Origin: Ruminococcus sp.
Lineage (GTDB): Bacteria > Bacillota > Clostridia > Oscillospirales > Ruminococcaceae
Assembly: GCA_017626015.1 (NCBI GenBank)
Contig: JAGAJO010000005.1
Location: 31,627-95,626 of the forward strand
Direction: 5' to 3'
Length of the DNA: 64,000 nt
Every line of letters starts with the position of its first letter. Position 1 is the first letter of the stretch. The notes beneath the pieces are model-generated. The model searched no databases and was not told the DNA's origin. It saw nothing but the letters and a program-made list of their open reading frames with translations. Position numbers and translations under genes: made by a program. This document shows positions 26,260-34,893 of this stretch, one piece after another.

Positions 26260-26936
26260 GCAGGCTTGAATTTCTTATGAATATGAGATCCTGCCTTGAT
26301 AAGGGAGGACTCCCGAAAAATGAAATGGACGAGGCGCTTCGCTATTACGAGGAGATTTTTCTTGACGCCGGCCCGGAAAAGGAAGATGAAACGGCTGCCG
26401 GTCTTGGAGATCCCGAGGACATTGCAAGAGAAATACTTATTGAAAACGGTCTGCACCCCGACGGCACTCCTGAATTTCAGATGGAGGACGTAAAAAATCC
26501 TGCCCAAGGAAGTCAGAATGATCAGCAGTACGACAAACGGTATAATTATAATTACAGTGAAAATAACGGTCAGAAGCAGCGAAACGACAACCTGTTGAAG
26601 CTGGTGCTTATACTGGTAACCAGCCCCATATGGATACCCTGCGCAGCCGCTTTGCTGGGCATAATGGTTGCGGTGGCAGCCGTAATTTTCGCACTTTTTG
26701 TAGCTCTTGCTGCGATCGGCTTCGGACTTACAGTGGGAGGGATCGCCGGACTTTTCAGCGTTCCGCCTATAGGCATCTGCCTGCTGGGCTGCGGACTTAT
26801 AGGTCTGGGACTTTTCGGTCTGATTGCCGTTCCCATGCTTAAGATCTGTTTCAGAGCGGCGGCAAGTATAATAAACGGTATCGTTACTGTTATAAGAAAA
26901 ATTTTCAGGATCGGGGAGGCGAAAGCAAATGGCTAA
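26256..26936 (+). CDS. DUF1700 family membrane protein
   Basis: 226 residues. The N-terminal cytosolic half (RLEFLMNMRSCL, MDEALRYYEEIFLDAG, LGDPEDIAREI) is the DUF1700 signature. The second half has four hydrophobic helices. It overlaps the next gene by 8 nt. It probably acts with PadR and the DUF4097 protein in sensing or responding to envelope state. Confidence 0.9.
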   Translation: MSRLEFLMNMRSCLDKGGLPKNEMDEALRYYEEIFLDAGPEKEDETAAGLGDPEDIAREILIENGLHPDGTPEFQMEDVKNPAQGSQNDQQYDKRYNYNYSENNGQKQRNDNLLKLVLILVTSPIWIPCAAALLGIMVAVAAVIFALFVALAAIGFGLTVGGIAGLFSVPPIGICLLGCGLIGLGLFGLIAVPMLKICFRAAASIINGIVTVIRKIFRIGEAKANG

Positions 26937-27831
26937 ATATGACGCTGCAGGTGACAGGATCGAAAGAAGATTTCCCATATTTCCCGTTGTGCTTATGGCG
27001 GCGGGAGCGGTACTTCTCACAGTCGGAATAATCGTATGCAAAAACACGGATATGAGCAAATACGAATCAAAAATGCAAAAGGGAATTACGATAGACCAGA
27101 ACTACGACGGTTCTTCCGTAAAAAATATCGATCTGGAATACGGCTACGGAGATCTTACAGTAGACAAAAGCTCCGACGGAAACATTTATGTTAAGGGTGA
27201 AAATGTTCCCGACTATTATACCATAGGCTTGAACGGAAATACCTTCGAGATCAAAAGCCGCAAAAATCATTTTAGTTTATGGGATATAGGCACATGGGGC
27301 TTCGGATTATGGAATAACAATGATGTCTCTCTTACGGTTTATCTTCCCGAAAAGATCTACGACGAAGTAAGCATTGACTCCGGCGCAGGAGAGGTCATAC
27401 TCAACGGTTTAAGCTGCAATGAATTTGATATCGACTCGGGCGCGGGAGACTGTACTGTAACGTCAATGAGTTGCAACGACTTTTCCGTCGATCTGGGAGC
27501 CGGTGACTGCGATATAATTTCATCGACGATCGAAGGTACTGTTGAAGCAGATGCGGGTGCAGGAAACCTGACAATGCAAAGCTGTTCTGCCGGCGGTCTT
27601 GATATAGATCTGGGTGCGGGGGATTTTGAATTTTTCGGAAGTGTAAACGGAAATATCAATATCGACAGCGGCGCAGGAGACTGTACGATCGATCTTTACG
27701 GAGATGAAAGCGACTACCGCTTTGTGGGCGACCGCAAGAATCGCTACGGATCCCGTGACGGAAAATACACCGTCGATATCGACAGCGGCGTTGGAGATAT
27801 AGATTTCACCTTCGGAAATACCAAAGAATAA
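26929..27831 (+). CDS. DUF4097-type beta-helix membrane protein
   Basis: 300 residues. One N-terminal membrane helix (VVLMAAGAVLLTVGIIV) is followed by an external repeat domain. The motif D-[SLA]-G-[AV]-G-[DEN] recurs seven times at roughly 20-residue intervals (DSGAGE, DSGAGD, DLGAGD, DAGAGN, DLGAGD, DSGAGD, DSGVGD). This pattern predicts a right-handed parallel beta-helix as in DUF4097 putative adhesins. It ends the PadR-controlled trio. Confidence 0.88.
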   Translation: MAKYDAAGDRIERRFPIFPVVLMAAGAVLLTVGIIVCKNTDMSKYESKMQKGITIDQNYDGSSVKNIDLEYGYGDLTVDKSSDGNIYVKGENVPDYYTIGLNGNTFEIKSRKNHFSLWDIGTWGFGLWNNNDVSLTVYLPEKIYDEVSIDSGAGEVILNGLSCNEFDIDSGAGDCTVTSMSCNDFSVDLGAGDCDIISSTIEGTVEADAGAGNLTMQSCSAGGLDIDLGAGDFEFFGSVNGNINIDSGAGDCTIDLYGDESDYRFVGDRKNRYGSRDGKYTVDIDSGVGDIDFTFGNTKE

Positions 27832-27861
27832 CACCTACAACAGTTTACAGGAGGAGAAAAT

Positions 27862-28044
27862 ATGAGAAAAACGCTTTACAAAATCAGGCAGGGAAGGATC
27901 ATCTGCGGCGTTTGCAACGGACTTGCGGAGTATTTTGACGTTGATGTCAACGTTGTAAGGCTGGGTACCGTCATACTTGCCTGCTGCAGCGGAGTAGGAC
28001 TGGTAGCGTACATCGTGGCGGCGGTCATACTTCCCGAAGCATAG
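27862..28044 (+). CDS. PspC domain small membrane protein
   Basis: 60 residues: KIRQGRIICGVCNGLAEYFD and VNVVRLGTVILACCSGVGL form a complete PspC domain with one membrane helix. PspC domains take part in phage-shock type envelope stress responses. It follows DUF4097 after 30 nt behind AGGAGGAG and probably belongs to the same operon. Confidence 0.93.
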   Translation: MRKTLYKIRQGRIICGVCNGLAEYFDVDVNVVRLGTVILACCSGVGLVAYIVAAVILPEA

Positions 28045-28056
28045 ACAGACAGCAAT

Positions 28057-28089
28057 ACGCACATCGGTATGAGATATGCCGATGTGCGT
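28057..28089 (+). terminator. Hairpin terminator after the PspC gene
   Basis: ACGCACATCGG (28057-28067) and CCGATGTGCGT (28079-28089) form a perfect 11-bp stem; the following T run is interrupted. Confidence 0.7.
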
Positions 28090-28115
28090 AATTCTTTATA
28101 TACATTTTTTTAAGA

Positions 28116-28802
28116 TCACTGATAGTTTACAATGCCCGCTCCCCTGTTGTCCTGGTGAGCAATATCTCCGAAGCCGTGAAGGCGGAAATTCACCAGCTCA
28201 CCGAATCGGTCGTCTGTACACAGCGTAGCTATAGCGGTAGGCTCTGCGCTGAAGCCCTGGAGGGCTACTATTGGGGATATCCCCAGCAGATGAGCTATAA
28301 TAACGCAGGTCGCTCCGAAATGACAAAACAGAGCAAGAGTTTCGTTGCAGGCAGAAGCTTTGCGGTATACTCCACCCTCACGGACAAGTCCGTAGTCTGC
28401 CAGCAGCGAATCAAGTCCACAGCATACGGCATCAAACCTTTCCTTTATACCGCTGCCCTGCATACCCGGGGACAAAAAGAATTTTTTTCTGTCATAAAGG
28501 CTGTCATCAGATGTCCAGTTTTTTGGACAAATATCCCATGTATGTACCGGCTCCGACTTATCGCTGTCATGTACCTTCACATCAAATTCATGCAGCCAGT
28601 CACATTGGGTCAAGGAAATATTTTTTCCATTCACACAAATTTCAGCAGTCTCCCTTGCCCTGCCCATAGGCGACATATATGCGGCTGTTATATTCTCGGT
28701 TTCAAGACGGGCAGCAAGCTTTTTCGCCTGCAAAATACCGTTAGCGGTAAGACAGTCCGACTCATAATCCGGCTCTCCGTGGCGGATGATCAAAAGCTTC
28801 AT
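28116..28802 (-). CDS. Histidine phosphatase family protein
   Basis: 228 residues. LLIIRHGEPDYE carries the catalytic RHG motif, MSPMGRARETAEI the second conserved Arg, and LFCHFGATC the second catalytic His. Phosphoglycerate-mutase-like fold; the substrate is unknown. It is transcribed towards the PspC operon. Confidence 0.9.
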   Translation of the reverse strand: MKLLIIRHGEPDYESDCLTANGILQAKKLAARLETENITAAYMSPMGRARETAEICVNGKNISLTQCDWLHEFDVKVHDSDKSEPVHTWDICPKNWTSDDSLYDRKKFFLSPGMQGSGIKERFDAVCCGLDSLLADYGLVREGGVYRKASACNETLALFCHFGATCVIIAHLLGISPIVALQGFSAEPTAIATLCTDDRFGELVNFRLHGFGDIAHQDNRGAGIVNYQ

Positions 28803-28845
28803 GATGATATACCTTCCCTGTATCAGATATTTGTTACAAGCATTT

Positions 28846-28878
28846 AAAGGCCTTCGTCCGCTGCGGTCGAAAGCCTTT
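28846..28878. terminator. Hairpin after the CotH gene
   Basis: AAAGGCCTTCGTCCG (28846-28860) pairs with CGGTCGAAAGCCTTT (28864-28878) with two mismatches. It sits just after the CotH stop on the minus strand. The T run is weak. Confidence 0.55.
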
Positions 28879-28886
28879 ATTTCTGC

Positions 28887-30611
28887 TTATTTCTTCTTTT
28901 TATTTACAACTGCAACTGCGCAGGCAAAAGCGCAGAGCGCCAATGACAGCTGTGCTGCTCCCGTTTTAGGATTTTCGGAGGACGCAGTGTTTTTGTTCGC
29001 AGATGACGAAGATTCCGGCTTAGCGGTCTCCGCCTTGGACGAGCTGTCAGCGGAGCTGCTTTCGTCTGAGCTATTGCTTTCGTCTGAGCTGCTGCTTTCA
29101 GGCGTACTGCTTTCCTGAGGATCGCTGTCGTCCGGCTTTGATGAATTATCATCTACAGGAGGCTCACTCACTGTAAAGGTCTTATCCATCCATACCATTC
29201 TTTTGTCTATCCATTCAAGGAGCTTGTTTGCGTCGTTTATTGCATTTTCGCTTGTTTTTGTAAGATCCTCGGGATAATCGGCGAGAATTCCTCTCTCCTC
29301 CATTATAGCAGCCTTGACATTTGAGGTTTCCGCTGTCCACTTATCGGCACAGAGATCCATGAACCAGTCCTCCTTGGCAAGCAGTATGAACCACGGATTG
29401 GATCTGTCGCCGTTCTGATTAGCAAACCATCTTTCACAGAATGCGCCTGCCCAGTATCTTGACGTACTGTCATTATAAGCCCAGTTAAAATCCCACGGCG
29501 ATGTAAACTGCAATTTAGGAGTCTGACTTCCCTCTGCAAAATCAACGCACATATAGAAGCTGCCCTCGCCGCAGTCATAATCGTGTACTATCTCGTAAAG
29601 CAGATACATATCTACAACGGATTCGATATCCATAACGGCGGTAATGGTTTCTTCTGCCGTAGTGTAATCCGACTCGATAAGATCAAAGTTCTCATCAAAG
29701 GTAAGATACTCTCCCTTTTCTACAGCCTTATAAAGTATCTCAAAGGAATTGTTCAGATATTTATTTATGAAATCTACCTGCTCCTGAGAATAAACGTCGT
29801 TCTTGACCGAATAATCGGCAGGTACGAACTGTCTTGTTTCTCCTCTTATGTCGGTAACGGTAGCTCCCTCATAATCCATAGTAAAGTAGATATTGTCAGG
29901 CTCACGATCCGCATAGTTGTCAAGCTCCAGATAATAACCTATGTCCGTACCCTGATAACCCTCCTCAGGCTCCGTAACATTTACTCTGTGTTTGTTTACC
30001 TGATTCTGTTCGCACAAAACATAAATGCCCTTAAATTGATCGTTGACATAAAGATGCACGAGCTGTGAATCGCTGACGTAAGCTGTATCTCCGAAAATAG
30101 TTCTTCCCATCCTCAAAGCGATATCGTTTCTTATCAGATCCCAGTCGGATTTCAGAAGCACCCAGCTCTTGCACTGCGCACCGTCGTTAAGGCCCAGCAT
30201 ATTCGTCTTACTGTCAAATTTGATACGGTATGGAACGGGATTCTTCTTTATCTGCTCAACGTCTCCGAAATAGGCGCTTGAATTTCCTCTTACCCTTATT
30301 CCCGCAGAGACCTCGTCCAGCTCGTAATCCTCGTCTACGTTGAAAACGTCCACAACGCATTCGGTATAGATCTCCTTTGACAGTATCAGCTCGCTGTTGT
30401 TATTTGTGGTAACGTTTATAACGGGCAGCTTGGTCTGGGACGCTATCTTCTCCTCAAAGCTTTTCTTAGCCTCGGCATCGACTGAAAGCGACTCATATGT
30501 ATTAATATCAGCCGCCGAAGCGTTTACAGTCCCGAACATACTGAATGTCATAACCAGCGCAGCAGATAACGCCGCCGCCTTCCGGCACATACCCTTGGTA
30601 TCAGTTTTCAT
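28887..30611 (-). CDS. Secreted CotH-domain protein with NPKTG wall-anchor tail
   Basis: 574 residues. Start ATG 30611 follows GAGGAGGAG. A signal peptide (AALSAALVMTFSMFG... ASAA) leads to a CotH domain (about 60-460) with RVRGNSSAYFG, SWVLLKSDWDLIRNDIA and YVNDQFKGIYVLCEQ. A Ser/Asp/Glu linker follows, then N547-P-K-T-G, a hydrophobic helix and KKKK. The tail layout is the same as in the CE2 esterase. It is the second gene after the GH26 mannanase (25 nt gap) and may bind or modify surface partners of that enzyme. Confidence 0.88.
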   Translation of the reverse strand: MKTDTKGMCRKAAALSAALVMTFSMFGTVNASAADINTYESLSVDAEAKKSFEEKIASQTKLPVINVTTNNNSELILSKEIYTECVVDVFNVDEDYELDEVSAGIRVRGNSSAYFGDVEQIKKNPVPYRIKFDSKTNMLGLNDGAQCKSWVLLKSDWDLIRNDIALRMGRTIFGDTAYVSDSQLVHLYVNDQFKGIYVLCEQNQVNKHRVNVTEPEEGYQGTDIGYYLELDNYADREPDNIYFTMDYEGATVTDIRGETRQFVPADYSVKNDVYSQEQVDFINKYLNNSFEILYKAVEKGEYLTFDENFDLIESDYTTAEETITAVMDIESVVDMYLLYEIVHDYDCGEGSFYMCVDFAEGSQTPKLQFTSPWDFNWAYNDSTSRYWAGAFCERWFANQNGDRSNPWFILLAKEDWFMDLCADKWTAETSNVKAAIMEERGILADYPEDLTKTSENAINDANKLLEWIDKRMVWMDKTFTVSEPPVDDNSSKPDDSDPQESSTPESSSSDESNSSDESSSADSSSKAETAKPESSSSANKNTASSENPKTGAAQLSLALCAFACAVAVVNKKKK

Positions 30612-30636
30612 ACTTCTCCTCCTCAATAATAAAATT

Positions 30637-31692
30637 TTATTTTATTTCACCCTGAAAATCCGGCAGCTCGTCAAGGGTGATAACCTTGTCACTGTTATAA
30701 ACCTCTGTCAGATTCGTCTTGTCGTTAGCCATAATGTGATCCGTGTGCCATATCATAAACCATGCCCACATATCGCCGTCAAGCTCAAATTCCTTAACGC
30801 TTGGCACCTTTCCGCATTCATGGAACGCCATAGGCTTGTCCGCAACGTCAAGCAGCTTGTTCCAAGCCTTGATGTTGGTGCTGTTATCATAGGTATCCGA
30901 GCCAATAACGTCAACATACTCGTCTCCTGGATACCAGCCGTTTTTTACCTCGCCGGAATATCCCAGGACCCATATAAGGTTGTTAAGCCCGTATTCGTTT
31001 GTGAATTTATCATACATAAGCTGCCATAGCTTGATGAAATTGTCGTTACCGCCCTTGCCCCACCAGAACCATTGTCCGTCAAATTCGTGGAAGGGTCTCC
31101 AGAGTACAGGTATGTCCGCATCACGAAGTTCCTGTAACGCTTTTGCCGCATTGTCCCAGCTCTTCATCATGGATTCATATTCGTCCGTTCCCTCAGTCAG
31201 AAGCTTGTCAAAGTCGGGATCCTCGTCAAGGGATTCCTGATAGCCGCTGCCGCTTACGCCTGTATGCCAGCATATAGTGACTATTCCGCCTTTTTCGTCC
31301 CATTCCTTTGAACGCTGAACAACTCCGTCAAAATCGTTGTTCATAAAATCTAGACCTCTCATCGCAGGCAGCTTGCCCGTCGTTTCGAGAATGTAGTCCA
31401 TTTCGTAATCAGGCGAAGTCATCCATGTGGACTCCTGCTGACAGGTCAGCATATTTTCGCCGAAGTTTTCGCATATATAATCGTATATCCGCCGTGTTTT
31501 TTCCGTGGACTCCGGATTTGCAAGCTTGTTTTTTGACGCAAAGCCTTCTTTATCCGGATCTTCATAGACTGCTCCGGATCCTGAAGATACCTCCGACAAG
31601 CTGTCCGAAGTCTCTTTTCCCGCACAGGCACACAGCAATGTAAGCACAAATACAGATGTCATCACTACAGAAACAGCTTTTAAATATTTCAA
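30637..31692 (-). CDS. GH26 beta-mannanase lipoprotein
   Basis: 351 residues. Lipobox LCAC (Cys23), short linker, then the GH26 catalytic domain from about 55 to the end. Acid/base is E203 in WRPFHEFDGQWFWWG; nucleophile is E292 in AFHECGKVP. Unlike the other GH26 here it has no binding module and belongs to the compact class. Initiation is at TTG 31692, 10 nt after a strong GGGGGGAG site; no ATG fits. It is divergent from an AraC regulator, with which it probably forms a mannan-response locus. Confidence 0.9.
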   Translation of the reverse strand: MKYLKAVSVVMTSVFVLTLLCACAGKETSDSLSEVSSGSGAVYEDPDKEGFASKNKLANPESTEKTRRIYDYICENFGENMLTCQQESTWMTSPDYEMDYILETTGKLPAMRGLDFMNNDFDGVVQRSKEWDEKGGIVTICWHTGVSGSGYQESLDEDPDFDKLLTEGTDEYESMMKSWDNAAKALQELRDADIPVLWRPFHEFDGQWFWWGKGGNDNFIKLWQLMYDKFTNEYGLNNLIWVLGYSGEVKNGWYPGDEYVDVIGSDTYDNSTNIKAWNKLLDVADKPMAFHECGKVPSVKEFELDGDMWAWFMIWHTDHIMANDKTNLTEVYNSDKVITLDELPDFQGEIK

Positions 31693-31737
31693 TCTGACCG
31701 ATCTCCCCCCATATTAACTTAAATATATTATATCATA

Positions 31738-31766
31738 TTGACAAAGATATTTAAATGATATATAAT
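31738..31766 (+). promoter_or_regulatory. Promoter of the araC-type gene; divergent control region
   Basis: TTGACA (31738-31743), 17 bp, TATAAT (31761-31766). A minus-strand TATAAT for the GH26 gene lies at 31732-31727, so the two promoters nearly touch and can be co-controlled. Confidence 0.75.
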
Positions 31767-31800
31767 ATGTTTGATTTAACTTTTTAAAGGTTGTGTTATC

Positions 31801-32574
31801 ATGTTTACCATTAAATACATGGGGTGCGATTACAGACATGACAAAGATTTCTATACAGAACGACAGCTCGGATATGACTTTTATCTTGCGCTTTTTATCA
31901 AAAGCAGATGCGTTATAGGAGTCAGTGAAAATGTAACCGAATACGAACCTGACACATTTGTCCTATTTAACAAAAACTCTCCTCAGTTCTACGGAGCCTG
32001 CGGAGAGGATTATACTGACGACTGGATAGTGTTTTCGGCGGACGAGTCGTTTATATCGGGACTTAATATCGAATTTGGCAAGCCGGTGCATATAGGCAAG
32101 CGCTTTGACCTTGGCAGCTACTTCCGCATTATACAAAGCTATTTTTTCAGATGCAACAACAGCAACGCCACGCTCTATCACATAATGTCGGCTATGTTTA
32201 TGGAGATCTCTGAATGTATAGAAAACACCGACACAGCCGTTCCGCATATTTCAAAGCTTCGTGAGCTTCGCATCAGGATATATTACGAGCCTCAGCTTGA
32301 CTGGAATATAAGCTGCATGGCGGAGGAGCTTCACGTCAGCGAACCGTATATACAGGAAATCTACCGCCGGGCATTCGGCGTATCCTGTATGTCAGACGTT
32401 ATACACAGCCGGATAAACAAGGCGAAAAACCTGCTTGCAGGTACCGATAAAAATATAGACGAAATATGCACGGAATGCGGATACAACAGCTCCGTTCATT
32501 TTTCAAGGCAGTTCAAGCAGCAAACGGGATATGCCCCCTCGGTGTGGAGAAAGATCAAAAGCATTACAAAGTAG
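31801..32574 (+). CDS. AraC family transcriptional regulator
   Basis: 257 residues. The N-terminal part is a cupin-like sensing domain (about 1-150). The C-terminal 100 residues hold two helix-turn-helix motifs: NISCMAEELHVSEPYIQEIY and NIDEICTECGYNSSVHFSRQ, ending FKQQTGYAPSVWRK. Such regulators usually activate glycan-use genes on sugar binding. It is divergent from GH26-CotH, which are the likely targets. Confidence 0.92.
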   Translation: MFTIKYMGCDYRHDKDFYTERQLGYDFYLALFIKSRCVIGVSENVTEYEPDTFVLFNKNSPQFYGACGEDYTDDWIVFSADESFISGLNIEFGKPVHIGKRFDLGSYFRIIQSYFFRCNNSNATLYHIMSAMFMEISECIENTDTAVPHISKLRELRIRIYYEPQLDWNISCMAEELHVSEPYIQEIYRRAFGVSCMSDVIHSRINKAKNLLAGTDKNIDEICTECGYNSSVHFSRQFKQQTGYAPSVWRKIKSITK

Positions 32575-32586
32575 ATGTAAAAACAT

Positions 32587-32627
32587 AAAGGCAATACCGC
32601 ACACAATGACTGTGCAGTATTGCCTTT
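32587..32627. repeat. Dispersed hairpin repeat (GGCAATACCGCACA type)
   Basis: AAAGGCAATACCGCACA (32587-32603) pairs with TGTGCAGTATTGCCTTT (32611-32627) with a single mismatch. It lies between convergent araC-type and hslO genes. Related copies lie at 46381-46420 and 46534-46585. Confidence 0.7.
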
Positions 32628-32683
32628 GATATGCGTTACCTGTGAAAGCGTCCCGAGCATTTGAAATTCCTGCGAATATCTTT

Positions 32684-33565
32684 CTAAGTATTTTTTTCAG
32701 CCAGAGCCAGTATTTCCTCAGAAGTAAAATGATATCTGGTACGGCAGAAATTGCAGGTCACGTCTGTTCCTCCGTCTCTGGATATTTCCTCCAGCTGATC
32801 CTTTCCCAAGGAAATAAGTACCTTTTCCGTCCGCTCTCTGGAGCAGCCGCAGCGATATTCCACCTGAAAATCGTCAAGCACCTCCGGCTCCAGTCCGGCA
32901 AGAGCCATAAGAGCAATATCCTTTTCCGTCTTTCCTTCCTCCATAAGCTGAGTGACCGACTGCATCTGCTGTATATTTTTTTCTATCTGAGAGATGACCT
33001 CCTCCCCCGCAAAGGGCAGAAGCTGGACAAGAAAGCCTCCCGCCTTTTTTACCGACATATCGGTATCTACCAGAACTCCCAAAGCGCACACGCTGGGGAT
33101 CTGCTCGCTTATGGCAAGATAGCTGGTGATATCCTCGGCAATTTCCCCGGAAGCTATCGGTATCTGCCCGCAGTACGGCTCCTTAAGCCCCATATCCTTT
33201 ATGACGCTGAGCGTTCCGTCCGTGCCTACCGCTCCCCTTACGTCAAGCTTACCCTTACTGTTAAGAGGCAGCTCCACCCCGGGATTGGCAACGTCCGCCT
33301 TGACGTTTCCGTAGCTGTCGGCAACGCACAGAAGCAATCCAGCAGGACCGTTTCCGTCCATACGGACTGTAATGCTGTCATCGCTGCCCTTAAGCCCGAA
33401 GCCCAGCAGCGACGTACCCATAGCCAGCCTGCCCAGCGCAGCCGTAACCACCGCTGATGTATTGTGTATCCTTCTTATCTCGGAAACGATATCCATACCG
33501 TCAATAGCGCTGCAAACCGCCGATGCATCCTTGGATATAGTTCTAACAATTCTTCCCATATACAT
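32684..33565 (-). CDS. hslO: Redox-regulated chaperone Hsp33
   Basis: 293 residues. The C-terminal zinc/redox switch is complete: C239-G-C241 (YRCGCSRERTEK) and C271-NF-C274 (TCNFCRTRYHF). On oxidation these release zinc and the protein holds unfolding clients. The start follows the upstream stop directly (TAA-ATG). ATG 33559 is better spaced from GCGAGG and may be the true start. It is the last gene after the methyltransferase and the TrpR-like regulator. Confidence 0.95.
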   Translation of the reverse strand: MYMGRIVRTISKDASAVCSAIDGMDIVSEIRRIHNTSAVVTAALGRLAMGTSLLGFGLKGSDDSITVRMDGNGPAGLLLCVADSYGNVKADVANPGVELPLNSKGKLDVRGAVGTDGTLSVIKDMGLKEPYCGQIPIASGEIAEDITSYLAISEQIPSVCALGVLVDTDMSVKKAGGFLVQLLPFAGEEVISQIEKNIQQMQSVTQLMEEGKTEKDIALMALAGLEPEVLDDFQVEYRCGCSRERTEKVLISLGKDQLEEISRDGGTDVTCNFCRTRYHFTSEEILALAEKNT

Positions 33566-34318
33566 TTACCTCGCTGATCTTCTGCAAACATACAATATCC
33601 TCTGGCTTTCATCACAAGGAGGTTCCTTAGAAAAGCCGTCAAATCTGCCGATCATCTCAAAATGATTTTTACTGAGACAGTCCTCTATAAATTCCGGCGA
33701 AAAAACGATCTCCCTGAACTCCTCGCCGTACCTTGAATAGCTTCCGTCATCACGCTCTTCAAAAAAATCAAGGGCGATATTTACGCTTCCGTCCTCCAGG
33801 GCCTCATTGCGCCACACGCAGAAAAGTCCGTCAGGATCATAGCAAAAGACATTATCCCCCAGGATCACACGGTGCTTGTAAAGAGTGTTGACATCAAAAA
33901 TAAACAGTCCGCCGTCGCAGGTGAACATAGAAACTCTTTCCACCGTTTTTGCAAGATCATCTGCACAGGACAGATGATTAAGGCTGTCAAGAACGCAGAT
34001 AACAACATCTGCCGCTCCGTACAGATCAAGCTCGGTCATATCCTGACAGATATAGCTGATATCAAGTCCTTTGTCGTATTTTTTCTCCAAAGCCTCGTTA
34101 AGCATATCCTGCGACAAGTCGACGCCGATAACGTCGTAGCCCAGTTTGTACATTTCCTCGCTGAGATTTCCTGTGCCGCAGGCAAGATCCACCACGACCT
34201 CGTTTTCCGAGCTGTATTCTTTTATAAATTCATCGAAAAGCTTAGCCATTTCAGCATAAGGCACGTCCTGCTGGAGCTTATCGTAAACCTGAGCAAACCT
34301 GCCGTAAGCGCCGCTCAT
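33566..34318 (-). CDS. Class I SAM-dependent methyltransferase
   Basis: 250 residues. Motif I is VVDLACGTGNLSEEM; post-I acidic residue is in VIGVDLSQDML; motif II-like DVVICVLDSLNHL. The N-terminal YGRFAQVYDKLQQDVPY is typical of the small-molecule methyltransferases next to hslO or ybeB in Firmicutes. The substrate is unknown. It overlaps the TrpR-like gene by one base. Confidence 0.88.
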   Translation of the reverse strand: MSGAYGRFAQVYDKLQQDVPYAEMAKLFDEFIKEYSSENEVVVDLACGTGNLSEEMYKLGYDVIGVDLSQDMLNEALEKKYDKGLDISYICQDMTELDLYGAADVVICVLDSLNHLSCADDLAKTVERVSMFTCDGGLFIFDVNTLYKHRVILGDNVFCYDPDGLFCVWRNEALEDGSVNIALDFFEERDDGSYSRYGEEFREIVFSPEFIEDCLSKNHFEMIGRFDGFSKEPPCDESQRILYVCRRSAR

Positions 34319-34629
34319 CAGTCCCCAGCCTGCTCTTTCTTTTTATCAAGCTTGTCAAAAACAATATTATATCCGCCGCTGCCATCGTAGGAAAGGGAAC
34401 GGTTGACTCTGCTTATAGTAGCAGTGGAAGCTCCCGTCTCCTTGACGATGTCGCTGTAAACGTAGTTATCAGTAAGCATTTTAGCCACCTGAAATCTCTG
34501 AGAAAAGGATTTCAGCTCGGGTATCGTACATAAGTCCTTAAAAAACAGTCTGCACTCTTCCACCGTTTCAAGGCAGAGTATAGCCTCATACAGATCGTCA
34601 AGATTTTTTATTTCCAGTTTTTCTCTCAT
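34318..34629 (-). CDS. YerC/YecD family TrpR-like regulator
   Basis: 103 residues. LDDLYEAILCLETVEECRLF and LKSFSQRFQVAKMLTDNYVYSD with TGASTATISRVNRSL match the TrpR-fold YerC/YecD family. The start at ATG 34629 follows AAAGGAG. No corepressor is known for this family. A dyad overlaps its own promoter, suggesting autoregulation. Confidence 0.9.
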   Translation of the reverse strand: MREKLEIKNLDDLYEAILCLETVEECRLFFKDLCTIPELKSFSQRFQVAKMLTDNYVYSDIVKETGASTATISRVNRSLSYDGSGGYNIVFDKLDKKKEQAGD

Positions 34630-34673
34630 AACAAAAACTCCTTTACATCCGGATAGTGTTTTCATATTGTAAA

Positions 34674-34720
34674 GTGCTAAACTATGATAATATTTTAGCA
34701 CATTACGATCCAAATGTAAA
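34674..34720 (-). promoter_or_regulatory. Promoter and dyad operator of the TrpR-like operon
   Basis: Minus-strand TTTACA (34720-34715), 17-bp spacer, TAAAAT (34697-34692). GTGCTAAA (34674-34681) and TTTAGCAC (34694-34701) are perfect 8-bp arms covering the -10 box and start point. Confidence 0.65.
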
Positions 34721-34813
34721 GGGGATTTAATAACTTTTTATTTAATTTTAATAATTTTATTTTGCGATCGCTTTTCTGCCATACCTTGGATAAGTTAAGA
34801 CAATGCCGATCAA

Positions 34814-34848
34814 TGTATCTCTCCTCTCCAAAGACGGGGAGAGATACA
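34814..34848. repeat. Intergenic hairpin (TGTATCTCTCC arms)
   Basis: TGTATCTCTCC (34814-34824) and GGAGAGATACA (34838-34848) pair perfectly. The arms resemble the outer arms of the palindrome at 16549-16584 (GTTTCTCCCC/GGGGAGAAAC), suggesting one repeat family. Confidence 0.55.
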
Positions 34849-34893
34849 CCTAAATATGTTATCTGCAAGACAATTGAATTTTAAGGCAATACC

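Noticed and set aside
30397-31029. 210-codon reading frame on the + strand over the CotH and GH26 genes
   Set aside because: Overlaps two clear minus-strand genes and their junction; composition typical of antisense noise.
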